Assembly (NCBI RefSeq): GCF_000015725.1
Contig: NC_008826.1
Location: 248,001-312,000 of the forward strand
Source: Methylibium petroleiphilum PM1
Lineage (GTDB): Bacteria; Pseudomonadota; Gammaproteobacteria; Burkholderiales; Burkholderiaceae_C
Length of the DNA: 64,000 bases
Direction: 5' to 3'
This document shows positions 1-7,050 of this stretch, one piece after another. Under the pieces are notes generated by a model. It was not told the DNA's origin. It saw only the letters and a list, made by a program, of their open reading frames with translations, and searched no databases. Position numbers and translations under genes: made by a program. Each line of letters begins with the position of its first letter. The first letter of the stretch is position 1.

Positions 1-80
1 TCTGGCGAAATCGGTAGACGCGCGAGGTCGAGAGCCTCGTGCCGCAAGGCGTGCAGGTTCGAGGCCTGCGACGGAGACCA
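1..80 (+). tRNA. tRNA-Leu-like gene, anticodon GAG, 5' end cut by window
   Basis: The D-arm pattern GGTAGACGC is typical of leucine tRNAs. The anticodon stem CGAGG/CCTCG (23-27 with 35-39) encloses a 7-base loop with GAG at 30-32. A variable arm of about 13 bases follows, then the T arm GCAGG/CCTGC (53-57 with 65-69), acceptor strand GACGGAG (70-76), discriminator A77 and encoded CCA at 78-80. The first about five acceptor bases lie outside the window. Base 33 of the anticodon loop is C (position 29) instead of the near-universal U, so function is uncertain. Leucine is the better reading because a serine CGA reading breaks the stem. Confidence 0.8.
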
Positions 81-150
81 GCGCACACGGAGAGCCCTTT
101 CCGAGCTGGTGGGGTCTTCAGCCCCACTCATCGGAAAGGAGGAACCTCAA

Positions 151-714
151 TTGCATCACGACGTGCTCCAGCTCGACATCAACGGCACCCCGCAGGCCTG
201 GATCTCGCCTCAGGCAGCGGCGCTGCACTACGCGACCGACTCGGTGGCTTGGTTCGACGGCGATGGCCCGCTGACCACGCTGCGCGGCGGCATCAACATG
301 GCCACCGGCCGCCAGTCGCTGATCGAGGTCCACCCCATCATCGCGCTGCGCGGCTCGGCGAAGGTCAACCTCTTCGACATCGAGCCGGCGTTCGCGCGGG
401 ACAAGCTGATGCGGCGCGATCGCTTCACCTGCGCCTATTGCGGCGACACCTTCCCCGACCGCGATCTGACCGTCGACCACATCCTGCCTCAAAGCCGCGG
501 CGGGCGCGACGGCTGGATGGAGTGCGTGGCGAGCTGCTCGGCGTGCAACTTCCGCAAGGCCGACCGCACGCCGGAGGAAGCCGGCATGCCACTGCTGTAC
601 CTGCCCTACGTGCCGTCGCTCTTCGAGACCTTCCTGCTCGAGGGCCGACGCATTCGGGCTGACGTGCACGAGTGGCTGGCCAGCCGCCTGCCCAAGGGCT
701 CGCGGCTGTGCTGA
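151..714 (+). CDS. HNH endonuclease
   Basis: A 187-residue protein of the HNH nuclease family. In the C-terminal half a C-x2-C pair (about residues 94-97), a DH with ILPQSRGG (about 109-117) and a second C-x2-C-N (about 129-133) form the zinc-bound beta-beta-alpha metal finger; RTPEEAGM after it is typical of bacterial 5-methylcytosine-type HNH proteins. The N-terminal about 90 residues are a family-specific arm. TTG at 151 is chosen because AAAGGAGG lies 8 bases upstream; a GTG at 109 would place the Shine-Dalgarno inside the gene and has none of its own. A hairpin (109-127, GTGGGG/CCCCAC) precedes the ribosome site. It may be a homing-type or nicking enzyme; the target is unknown. Confidence 0.85.
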   Translation: MHHDVLQLDINGTPQAWISPQAAALHYATDSVAWFDGDGPLTTLRGGINMATGRQSLIEVHPIIALRGSAKVNLFDIEPAFARDKLMRRDRFTCAYCGDTFPDRDLTVDHILPQSRGGRDGWMECVASCSACNFRKADRTPEEAGMPLLYLPYVPSLFETFLLEGRRIRADVHEWLASRLPKGSRLC

Positions 715-724
715 CCCAGACCGA

Positions 725-752
725 AGGGGCGCTCCGAAAGGGGCGCCCCTTT
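725..752. terminator. Bidirectional terminator between convergent genes
   Basis: GGGGCGC (726-732) pairs with GCGCCCC (743-749), followed by TTT. It lies between the HNH gene and the convergent XPF-like gene. Confidence 0.7.
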
Positions 753-774
753 CGTCATTCTGGCGCCGGCGCGC

Positions 775-1425
775 CTACCAGGCTGCGTGCAGGACCTCGT
801 GCACCTTCTTGGCTGTCTTCGCGCCTAGCCCCGGCACGCCCGCCAGTTCCTGTTCCGTGGCCACAAGCGCGGCGTGCACGCTGCCGAAGTGGGCGATGAT
901 GGCCTGCGCTCGCCCCGGGCCGACGCCTGGCAGGCCCTCGACGAGGAACTGCTGCAGGGTGCGCAGGTCCTTCGGCTTTCCTGATCGCAGCGAGATCTCG
1001 TAGCCCAGGCCGTGCTGCAGGTGGCGCGCCATCGTGGCCACGAGCCCGGCCGAGTCCGCGGCGTCGCGCGCGTAGATGAGCGAGACGCCCTCGAGCATGG
1101 CCAGCCAGGAGATCGCACCGTGCAGCGCCGCGTCTGCGATCCGGGAAGAGGTGTTGTGCACGTCGCCTTCGATCAGGACGACCACCTTCTCGAACTCTGC
1201 CTTCATCAGCTTCACCTGCGGCATGAGCCGGCCGTCCAGTATGGACGCGGCGAAGTCGTGGTTACGCTTGCGCTCGACGACTACGCCCGGCGCGACGATG
1301 AAGTCGCCGGAGTCCAGCTGCGCGCTCTCGACGACCACGCCGGGCATCTGGGCCAGGCGCGCCGGTATGCCTCCGACCGTCTCACGACTGTCCGCGACGA
1401 TGGTGATGGACTTGCTTTCTGGCAT
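775..1425 (-). CDS. ERCC4/XPF-type nuclease with HhH domain
   Basis: A 216-residue protein with the XPF/ERCC4 nuclease fold: D12, GDF at 40-42 and the signature ERK at 51-53 supply the metal-binding catalytic residues. A tandem helix-hairpin-helix DNA-binding domain follows (about 160-213; PGVGPGRAQ and PGLGAKTAKKV). The family cleaves branched or flap DNA 5' of a junction, so a role in repair, recombination or fork processing of the element is likely. The archaeal and eukaryotic relatives are usually fused to a helicase; here nuclease and HhH stand alone. The start ATG has AAAGG just upstream. It is convergent with the HNH gene. Confidence 0.85.
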   Translation of the reverse strand: MPESKSITIVADSRETVGGIPARLAQMPGVVVESAQLDSGDFIVAPGVVVERKRNHDFAASILDGRLMPQVKLMKAEFEKVVVLIEGDVHNTSSRIADAALHGAISWLAMLEGVSLIYARDAADSAGLVATMARHLQHGLGYEISLRSGKPKDLRTLQQFLVEGLPGVGPGRAQAIIAHFGSVHAALVATEQELAGVPGLGAKTAKKVHEVLHAAW

Positions 1426-1546
1426 TCGCCTTTCCCCTTGCGTTCATTCTCAGTTGCGAGCACACCGCCGCGTTTGCATCAACGGCCCTTTTATTCGCGC
1501 TCAGCGCTCGCATTTTCGGCTTTTGCTCATCTCGCCTCGGTCGCAC

Positions 1547-2140
1547 ATGATCTCAATCATGAACACCAACATCACCGCTGTCCAGGCGCGCCTTGACGAC
1601 CTTTCGCTGCTCGGCCGCATGGCGCTATCCCTCTCTTGTTTCGGCTGTGACTCATCCGAGATGCTCCATATCGCGAGGGTCATGACGGACCCACGAGCCT
1701 CGCTCGCTCAACAGCTCAGCGCTGCGCAAAGTCATCTGGGGCAGCTTTACCTCTTCTTCCTCGAGCAAGCTGAGACGCTCGAAGCCACATCGCGGCAGCG
1801 CGGCCTTTTCACTGGAGACTTGGTTTACACGCCCTTCGGCGACTCCAGGCTCGCAAATGCCATGAGGGCAGCCCAAATACTCACTTGGGAGGACCTGGCT
1901 GACAGGGATCTTGATGCACTGGGTGCCGGAGCCCCTGGTTTCGGCCCGCACGACCTAGATCGGATTCGGGGCGGCGTGCAGGCGCTCGCGCGTGTTGGTC
2001 AGGTCGAAGGCATCGCGATGTCTGGGACTGGGAAGAGGCTGCTGGCCCGCGTCAATCATTCGTCGTTGGAAGCGCTTCGGCTTCGGATCGCGCCCCTCTT
2101 TCCTGGCCTGGCACCGCCTGCCTCACCACTATCCCCGTGA
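1547..2140 (+). CDS. Helix-hairpin-helix protein resembling RNA polymerase alpha C-terminal domain
   Basis: A 197-residue protein of unknown function. Residues about 115-165 (ILTWEDLADRDLDAL then GFGPHDLDRIRGG) have the order of hydrophobic residues and the GFG-x-L-x-I turn seen in the alpha-CTD HhH fold of RNA polymerase, which binds UP-element DNA and regulators. The rest is helical with no recognisable motif, and the C-terminus is proline-rich. No clear Shine-Dalgarno is visible; ATG 1547 or 1559 are both possible. Third-position GC is lower than in neighbours over the first 60 codons, which fits recent acquisition or a mis-set start. Confidence 0.55.
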   Translation: MISIMNTNITAVQARLDDLSLLGRMALSLSCFGCDSSEMLHIARVMTDPRASLAQQLSAAQSHLGQLYLFFLEQAETLEATSRQRGLFTGDLVYTPFGDSRLANAMRAAQILTWEDLADRDLDALGAGAPGFGPHDLDRIRGGVQALARVGQVEGIAMSGTGKRLLARVNHSSLEALRLRIAPLFPGLAPPASPLSP

Positions 2141-2183
2141 ACCACGGCTGCACTGACGCAACAGTTTGATCCTGATTGGGACA

Positions 2184-2211
2184 TAACACGTAGGTATACT
2201 AGGCGTGAATC
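2184..2211 (+). promoter_or_regulatory. Promoter/operator with TAACACGTA motif for the FtsH-like gene
   Basis: TAACACGTA (2184-2192) lies two bases before a good -10, TATACT (2195-2200). The ATG at 2212 is only 11 bases after the -10, so the transcript would carry a leader of a few bases and no Shine-Dalgarno. No convincing -35 is seen at 17 bases. Confidence 0.6.
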
Positions 2212-4119
2212 ATGTCCTTTCCAACCAGATTGCTTGCGCTGCTGAAGCGCCGCCGCGGCCCGCTGCTTGCCGCCCTCGCCATCGGCGCGGCCCTCCTCGC
2301 CTCAAACGCCGTGGAGCGGATGTCCGAGGCCGAATCCCTGGCCCGCAAGAGCCCCGCCGCCGCCGCCTTCGAGAAGGCGCCCGACGACTGGGTCAAGAAC
2401 CCGCGTCCGGTCAGCGACTTCCAGCTCGCACTGGAGGCCGGCAGCCTGGCCGACGTCGGCATCGCCTCGGGCGGCGCTGGCACCATGCTGCTCTACACGC
2501 TCAAGGACGGAACGAAGCTCAGCGCGCTGGTGCCGGGCTGCACCGCCGTTTCCTGCGCCGGCACGGCCGCCGACCACCTCGCAGAGAAGAGTGCTGCGAA
2601 GGGCTTCACACTGGTAGCGGTCGACGTCGACTGGCGCGGCCGAGTCGAGCGCATCGTGGCGGTGTTCCAGCGCATCTCCGGCCCGGCTCTCTGGATTGCC
2701 GGCGTGGCGCTCGTGATGCTGCTGTGCGTGCAGATCCAGGCGCGCGGCGACGATGACCGCGTGCGCCTGGCGCAGCGGCCGCGCGAACGCTTCGACGACG
2801 TCGTCGGCGCGGGCTCCGCCAAGTCGGCGCTGCTGCGCGTCGGCCGCTTCATGGAGGATCCGGCTGCCTACCTGCAGGTCGGTGCCCGCGCGCCGCGCGG
2901 CGTGCTCATGACCGGCCCGTCCGGCACAGGCAAGACTCTGTTGGCCAAGGCACTCGCCGGTGAGACCGGCGCCCGCTTCATCGCCGTGGACGGCTCCTAC
3001 TTCACGAGCATGTTCTTCGGCCTGGGCGTTCTCAAGGTTCGCAAGCTGTTCCGCCAGGCTCGCCGGAGTAGTCCGTGCATTCTGTTCGTCGACGAGATCG
3101 ACGGCATCGGGCGCCGCAGCTCCGGCGCCGGCCAGAACGCCAGCACCACGGAGATGAACCGGATCATCAACTGCATGCTGGTCGAGATGGATGGCTTCTC
3201 CGACGAGGAGCGCGTCATTGTGGTCGCCGCGACGAACCACGCCGACAACCTTGACCCGGCGCTGCGCCGCGCGGGGCGGTTCGACATGGTGATCCCCGTC
3301 GATCTCCCCACCGTTGCCGAACGCGCCCAGCTGTTCGACCTGTATGCCGGCCGTGTCGCTGCCGAGCCGAACCTGGACACCGCCGCGCTGGCGCGCATGA
3401 CCTCCGGCATGTCGCCGGCGGACATCGCCAACGCCGTGAACAAGGCGGCCTCGTGCGCCGCGGAGGCTGGCAGCCCTGTTGTCACGCAGGAACATCTGAC
3501 GCAAGCCGTCGAGGCATTCCAGCTGGGCGGCGAGGTCACCGGAGCACCGCGTGTGCTCACCGAGGACACGCGCAAGCGCCTGGCGTACCACGAGGCAGGG
3601 CATGCACTGGTCGCGCACCGGGCCGGCGCCGGCAACGTCGAGCGCGTGTCGATCGAGCCGCGCGGCGGCGCACTCGGCGCCACCTACGTGTCGCGCGACA
3701 ACGAGGATCCGCTCTACGCCGAAGGCGAGCTGTCCGGCCGGCTGGCCATGCTGCTGGGCGGGCGCGAGGCCGAGCTGGCGATCTTCGGCGACGTGTCATC
3801 CGGCGCTTCCGACGACCTGCGTCGAGCGACGGAGCTGGCGATCTCGATGGTCTCGACCCTGGGCTTCTCGCCGAACTTCGGCCTGCTCAGCATGGCGGGC
3901 GTCCCCAAGGAGCTTCTGGGTCCGCAGACGCAGGAGCAGGCGCTGCAGGAGGCGCGCGAACTGCTGTCCGCCGCCCAGCGCCGTGCGCGCGAGATCCTCA
4001 CGGCCAATGCCTCCGCGCTGCACCAACTGGCTGCGGCGCTGCTCGAGCGGGAGATCGTCGGCGGGGAGCCTCTGCGCCAGATCCTGTCGCCGTCGCCACA
4101 GGAGGCGCGCGCCGCCTGA
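2212..4119 (+). CDS. ftsH: FtsH-like membrane AAA+ zinc metalloprotease
   Basis: A 635-residue homologue of the membrane-anchored quality-control protease FtsH, which unfolds and degrades membrane and short-lived soluble proteins on the cytoplasmic side. In order: first membrane helix about 13-31, a periplasmic segment of about 125 residues, second helix about 158-175, AAA+ module with Walker A GPSGTGKT (235-242), pore loop MFFGLG (267-272), Walker B CILFVDEID (289-297), second region of homology with arginine finger LRRAGRFD (351-358), then the protease domain with zinc motif HEAGH (460-464) and third ligand in GASDDLRRAT (about D535). All catalytic residues are present, so it should be active. 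An extra FtsH on a mobile element may remove host or phage membrane proteins or adjust the transfer machinery. Confidence 0.9.
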   Translation: MSFPTRLLALLKRRRGPLLAALAIGAALLASNAVERMSEAESLARKSPAAAAFEKAPDDWVKNPRPVSDFQLALEAGSLADVGIASGGAGTMLLYTLKDGTKLSALVPGCTAVSCAGTAADHLAEKSAAKGFTLVAVDVDWRGRVERIVAVFQRISGPALWIAGVALVMLLCVQIQARGDDDRVRLAQRPRERFDDVVGAGSAKSALLRVGRFMEDPAAYLQVGARAPRGVLMTGPSGTGKTLLAKALAGETGARFIAVDGSYFTSMFFGLGVLKVRKLFRQARRSSPCILFVDEIDGIGRRSSGAGQNASTTEMNRIINCMLVEMDGFSDEERVIVVAATNHADNLDPALRRAGRFDMVIPVDLPTVAERAQLFDLYAGRVAAEPNLDTAALARMTSGMSPADIANAVNKAASCAAEAGSPVVTQEHLTQAVEAFQLGGEVTGAPRVLTEDTRKRLAYHEAGHALVAHRAGAGNVERVSIEPRGGALGATYVSRDNEDPLYAEGELSGRLAMLLGGREAELAIFGDVSSGASDDLRRATELAISMVSTLGFSPNFGLLSMAGVPKELLGPQTQEQALQEARELLSAAQRRAREILTANASALHQLAAALLEREIVGGEPLRQILSPSPQEARAA

Positions 4120-4156
4120 TGCCCCGCGCGCGGCGCCACGCGCGCACCAAAGAAGA

Positions 4157-4190
4157 AGCCCCGAGGTCCGATAGGACGCCCGGGGCTTTG
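4157..4190. terminator. Bidirectional terminator
   Basis: AGCCCCG (4157-4163) pairs with CGGGGCT (4181-4187), with an inner GTCC-GATA-GGAC hairpin. T-runs occur on both sides. It separates the FtsH-like gene from the convergent minus-strand operon. Confidence 0.75.
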
Positions 4191-4193
4191 TGT

Positions 4194-4517
4194 TTACTGG
4201 ATCACCTGGACCCAGGTTTCGTGGCCGTGCTCGAAGTCTTCGAACCGGTTGAAGCAGGTCAGGCTGTCGCCATCGAGCTTTCCAGGGAAGGACACGTACA
4301 GCTGCTCGCCGGGCTTGACCCAGACTTCGTGGTCGCGCATGCGCCGGCGGGCCGGTTGGTTCAGGCGCAGTACGGCGCCGTGGTGCTCGACGAACTGCTC
4401 GATCGTGCCTTCGACTTGGTCGACGCGGCCGTAGCGGCCGACGCAGCGTTGAACCATGACCTTCGCGCCCACCGTCACCGGTGTGCCGTTGCGGTCCAAG
4501 ATGTTGATGGCCTTCAT
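4194..4517 (-). CDS. Unknown 107-residue protein
   Basis: Last gene of the minus-strand run that begins at 6185. The product starts MKAINILDRNGTPV and looks like an all-beta small domain (alternating V/hydrophobic strands, a KOW/SH3-like pattern VTVGAKVMVQR near the start). I chose the inner ATG because GGAG lies 9 bases upstream; the ATG at 4532 would overlap that ribosome site. Possibly a nucleic-acid-binding beta barrel, but that is only a pattern resemblance. Confidence 0.65.
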   Translation of the reverse strand: MKAINILDRNGTPVTVGAKVMVQRCVGRYGRVDQVEGTIEQFVEHHGAVLRLNQPARRRMRDHEVWVKPGEQLYVSFPGKLDGDSLTCFNRFEDFEHGHETWVQVIQ

Positions 4518-4574
4518 GTGGCGTTTCTCCATGGGTTCCAGGGGCGGGATGCTCCTGATCCAGGGTGATGCCGA

Positions 4575-5117
4575 TCAGGCGGGCGTACCCTTCGCCGCCT
4601 CGGCGACCACCGGCGGCGGCGGCGCGCGCAGCTCGAACCGCACTGCGTAGGCGAAGTCGCCATCGCTCCCGGCCAGGCCGAGCATCACCTGCACCGGCGT
4701 GTTCGGCAGCCGGCCGAGCAGCTCGCGCACTGCGTCGGCGGGGATGACCAGCGTGTTGTCGCTGGCGTCGTGGCGCCAGTAGCCGGCGAGTTGGATTGAC
4801 GTGCGCGTCTTGTCGTCGAACACGACCCCGATGGATGCGCTCGCGTCCAGCTTCGGTGCGCCGACGAGTTGAATCCTCATCTCCTCGGGCTGGATCACGT
4901 TGTCCTGGCTGATCCCTGCCATCAGCAGGATCGGCTGGGCCGGCGTCGGCCTTTCGTCGATCTCGGTGGTCACCTGCAGCCCCTGGGGTTGCCAGGCCTG
5001 GCGCTCTGGGGTCTCGATCGCTCCCAGGGTAGGTGGGCTGCTACAACCGTGCGAGAGGAGGGCGGCGGCAAATGCGAAGGCGCGCAATGCGCGCGGGAGG
5101 AACGGCCGGCAGCTCAT
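4575..5117 (-). CDS. Putative outer-membrane lipoprotein
   Basis: A 180-residue protein with a lipoprotein signal peptide: basic start, hydrophobic stretch, then lipobox LLSHGC, predicting cleavage before Cys25. The mature part is beta-rich and ends in a proline-rich stretch (APPPPVVAEAAKG). It overlaps the upstream gene by a TGATG junction, so it is translationally coupled within the operon. The family is not recognised; a lipoprotein inside a plasmid operon could belong to the conjugation envelope or an exclusion system. Confidence 0.75.
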   Translation of the reverse strand: MSCRPFLPRALRAFAFAAALLSHGCSSPPTLGAIETPERQAWQPQGLQVTTEIDERPTPAQPILLMAGISQDNVIQPEEMRIQLVGAPKLDASASIGVVFDDKTRTSIQLAGYWRHDASDNTLVIPADAVRELLGRLPNTPVQVMLGLAGSDGDFAYAVRFELRAPPPPVVAEAAKGTPA

Positions 5118-5365
5118 CGTCGTCGCTTCGAGTTGCGGCCGGAGTAGCCGTTCGTCGGCACGGGATTGCCCGCGGCGGCGCGCTTGTCATCCAGGTGGTA
5201 GGTGATGGCCTGGGCGATGTCGGAGAGCTTGCGGCGCACGCTGTCGATGTACAGCTGCGGCCCGCCGGCGGTGTTGCGGCTGGCCGGGTCGGCACAGAGT
5301 TCGGACTGCATCTCGACGAGCGCCGCTTGCGAGTGGCGCCGGTAGAGGGCGAGAGCGCGGGTCAT
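5114..5365 (-). CDS. Unknown 83-residue protein
   Basis: A small basic protein (C-terminus SGRNSKRRR) with a helical middle. It overlaps both neighbours by TGATG junctions, which supports it as a real operon member. No motif recognised. Confidence 0.65.
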   Translation of the reverse strand: MTRALALYRRHSQAALVEMQSELCADPASRNTAGGPQLYIDSVRRKLSDIAQAITYHLDDKRAAAGNPVPTNGYSGRNSKRRR

Positions 5366-5634
5366 TCGGATCTTTCGTGGTTGCGCAGCTGGGCCAGCGC
5401 TTGCGGCTCCAGGCGGGTGTAGATGGCCTCGTGGACGAAGTCGATGAAGCCCTTGATGTCGGCGTCGAGCCGTCCGCTGGCGCGATCGATCTCGAGCTCG
5501 ATCGGCGCGCCGCGGCGGCTCAGGTTGGTGCCGCGCAGGCGGTCATAGTTGGCGACGAGTTCGCCGTTGCCGGCGGCGGCTTGCAGGCACCGCACAAAGG
5601 CGGGGTCCAGGAGATGGGTAGGCGACAGGCTCAC
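5362..5634 (-). CDS. Unknown 90-residue protein
   Basis: The GTG start overlaps the TGA of the SLOG gene (GTGA), so the two are probably coupled. The product is mostly helical (for example FIDFVHEAIYTRLEPQALAQL). The longer reading frame upstream of this GTG is only a shadow of the SLOG gene. Function unknown. Confidence 0.65.
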   Translation of the reverse strand: MSLSPTHLLDPAFVRCLQAAAGNGELVANYDRLRGTNLSRRGAPIELEIDRASGRLDADIKGFIDFVHEAIYTRLEPQALAQLRNHERSE

Positions 5635-6185
5635 AGCAGGCCGTCCCCGAGCACCAGCGCGGTCAGTCGCTCCATGGCGCCCTCGCGAGCCAGGTTGATC
5701 ACCGGCACGCCGCGGCGGTTGGCCAGCGCGATCGCCGTCCCGGTCCCACCCGTCTCGGCACTCCTTTCCTGTTCGGTCTGGGCCCCATCGGGCGTCCAGC
5801 AGACGACGAACTGCGACGGGCTCGCCAGATCCTGGCCGAGCACCTGGTAGACGTTGCGCGTGTGCAGTCCTTGCACGGACGGCTTGAGCCTGGGCCACGC
5901 CGGGTGGATGGTGGCCGCGATCTCGGCGGCGGCATCGCTGTTGGTCAGGTTGAACAGTGTGGATCGGCTGCCATTGAAGCCGCGCCAGGGGAGGTAGATC
6001 TCCTTGGGTCCTTCGCCCGCGCCGGTCTCGAACGCCAGGTCCGCGCCGTCGGCGCCGCCCGAGCGCAGCACGAAGCCGCGCGCAGCCAGGCGGCGGGCGA
6101 TGCCCTGCATGAGCTGGATCACGGCACCGGGCGTTTTCCTCGACCCAATGCCCGTGTACGCGAGGGGTGGCTTGCGGTCATCCAT
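5631..6185 (-). CDS. DprA/SLOG-fold protein
   Basis: A 184-residue protein with a Rossmann-like SLOG fold. The start YTGIGSRKTP, then LRSGGADGADLAFE and GPKEIYLPW correspond to the nucleotide-binding loop and the GGA-x-GAD motif of DprA-like proteins common in phages and plasmids. DprA itself loads RecA on single-stranded DNA; SLOG relatives sense nucleotide ligands. Only the core fold is present (no SAM or winged-helix domain). The ATG overlaps the TAACACGT motif of the divergent promoter, and a minus-strand -10 TATACT ends 8 bases before it, so a leaderless mRNA is expected. Confidence 0.8.
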   Translation of the reverse strand: MDDRKPPLAYTGIGSRKTPGAVIQLMQGIARRLAARGFVLRSGGADGADLAFETGAGEGPKEIYLPWRGFNGSRSTLFNLTNSDAAAEIAATIHPAWPRLKPSVQGLHTRNVYQVLGQDLASPSQFVVCWTPDGAQTEQERSAETGGTGTAIALANRRGVPVINLAREGAMERLTALVLGDGLL

Positions 6186-6203
6186 AACACGTGAGTATAA
6201 TTC
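6183..6203. promoter_or_regulatory. Divergent promoter with TAACACGT motif
   Basis: TAACACGT (6185-6192) is followed by TATAAT (6196-6201) for the plus gene, with TTGCGG 18 bases upstream as possible -35. On the minus strand the same island reads TATACT then CACGTGTTATG, giving a -10 eight bases before the SLOG start codon. Confidence 0.65.
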
Positions 6204-6228
6204 AAAGAGGCATCAAACGCAATCTAGG

Positions 6229-7038
6229 ATGGAATCTGCACTCGTCGACGGCAAGCGCATTCGCGCCAGCGCCTTGGGGCAGCCCCCGCAAGGCTCCCCT
6301 GAACGGACCATCCGGTGTCTGTGCTGCGGTGCGCCCACGTACCACGGCGGCAAGAACTCATCCGCGCGCGGCGCCTACTTTGCCCACGCGCCCGTGAAGG
6401 CTGGCGAGCCGGACCCGGCCGATCGGTGCCCGCTGCACTCGAAGAACGAGCGTCGCTTCGCCTGGCTCAAGGAGGCCCGGCGCGACGCCGTGACGGGCGA
6501 GCGATTCCGCACGAGCTACCTCCAGGATGCCAACCTGCGAAGGTCGTTTGCGTTCTGCCTGCGCGCGCTGAACTCCAAGCCGCCCATGTCGGCCGAGGTG
6601 TTCGCGGGCCTGCTCATGGTGGCGGACGGCTTGGATCTGTGGTCGCTGCCCGGCCAGACCGTCGCGACGCTGAGTGCTTTGCTGCTGACCCTGGAGGATG
6701 TGCGCTCGACCACCGGCGACCAACGCGAGATCTGGTACCGCTACGAGCTGCAGAAGCCGCGCGGCCTCAAGGATGTTTGCCTGAGCCCCGACCAGTGCCT
6801 GATCTCCAAGCACTTCGTCAACCGCGACGGCTCCACCGGCCCGCTGCTGGCGCGCGGCCAGAACAACGTCATTCACCTGACGCAGGACGACTTCGACCGC
6901 CTGGCCGGCAAGTCCGACTGGGTCTCCTCCGGCACGCTGATCGCCATCCGTCGGCGCGCCGACCACCAAATCCAGCCCGGCGCCGCCTCCGCGCCGGCCG
7001 TCTCCCGCCCGAAGCCGACCCCGCACGAGCTTCTCTGA
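6229..7038 (+). CDS. CoiA-like zinc-ribbon protein
   Basis: A 269-residue protein. The N-terminal part (about residues 30-75) has the C-x2-C then GAYFAHAP then C-P-L-H-S-K-NE order seen in competence protein CoiA and related zinc-binding nuclease-like families. No restriction-type catalytic core can be confirmed after it; the remainder is helical then beta-rich with a disordered C-terminus. ATG 6229 is the first in-frame ATG after the promoter. The Shine-Dalgarno is poor (AAAGAGG is 18 bases away). It is divergent from the DprA-like gene and followed at 12 bases by the prepilin peptidase, a grouping reminiscent of DNA-uptake genes. Confidence 0.6.
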   Translation: MESALVDGKRIRASALGQPPQGSPERTIRCLCCGAPTYHGGKNSSARGAYFAHAPVKAGEPDPADRCPLHSKNERRFAWLKEARRDAVTGERFRTSYLQDANLRRSFAFCLRALNSKPPMSAEVFAGLLMVADGLDLWSLPGQTVATLSALLLTLEDVRSTTGDQREIWYRYELQKPRGLKDVCLSPDQCLISKHFVNRDGSTGPLLARGQNNVIHLTQDDFDRLAGKSDWVSSGTLIAIRRRADHQIQPGAASAPAVSRPKPTPHELL

Positions 7039-7050
7039 CCCTCGACCTTC

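Noticed and set aside
2302-3618. 438-codon minus-strand frame across the FtsH-like gene
   Set aside because: Shadow frame caused by GC-rich codons; His/Arg-rich with no motif, while the plus strand carries all FtsH motifs.
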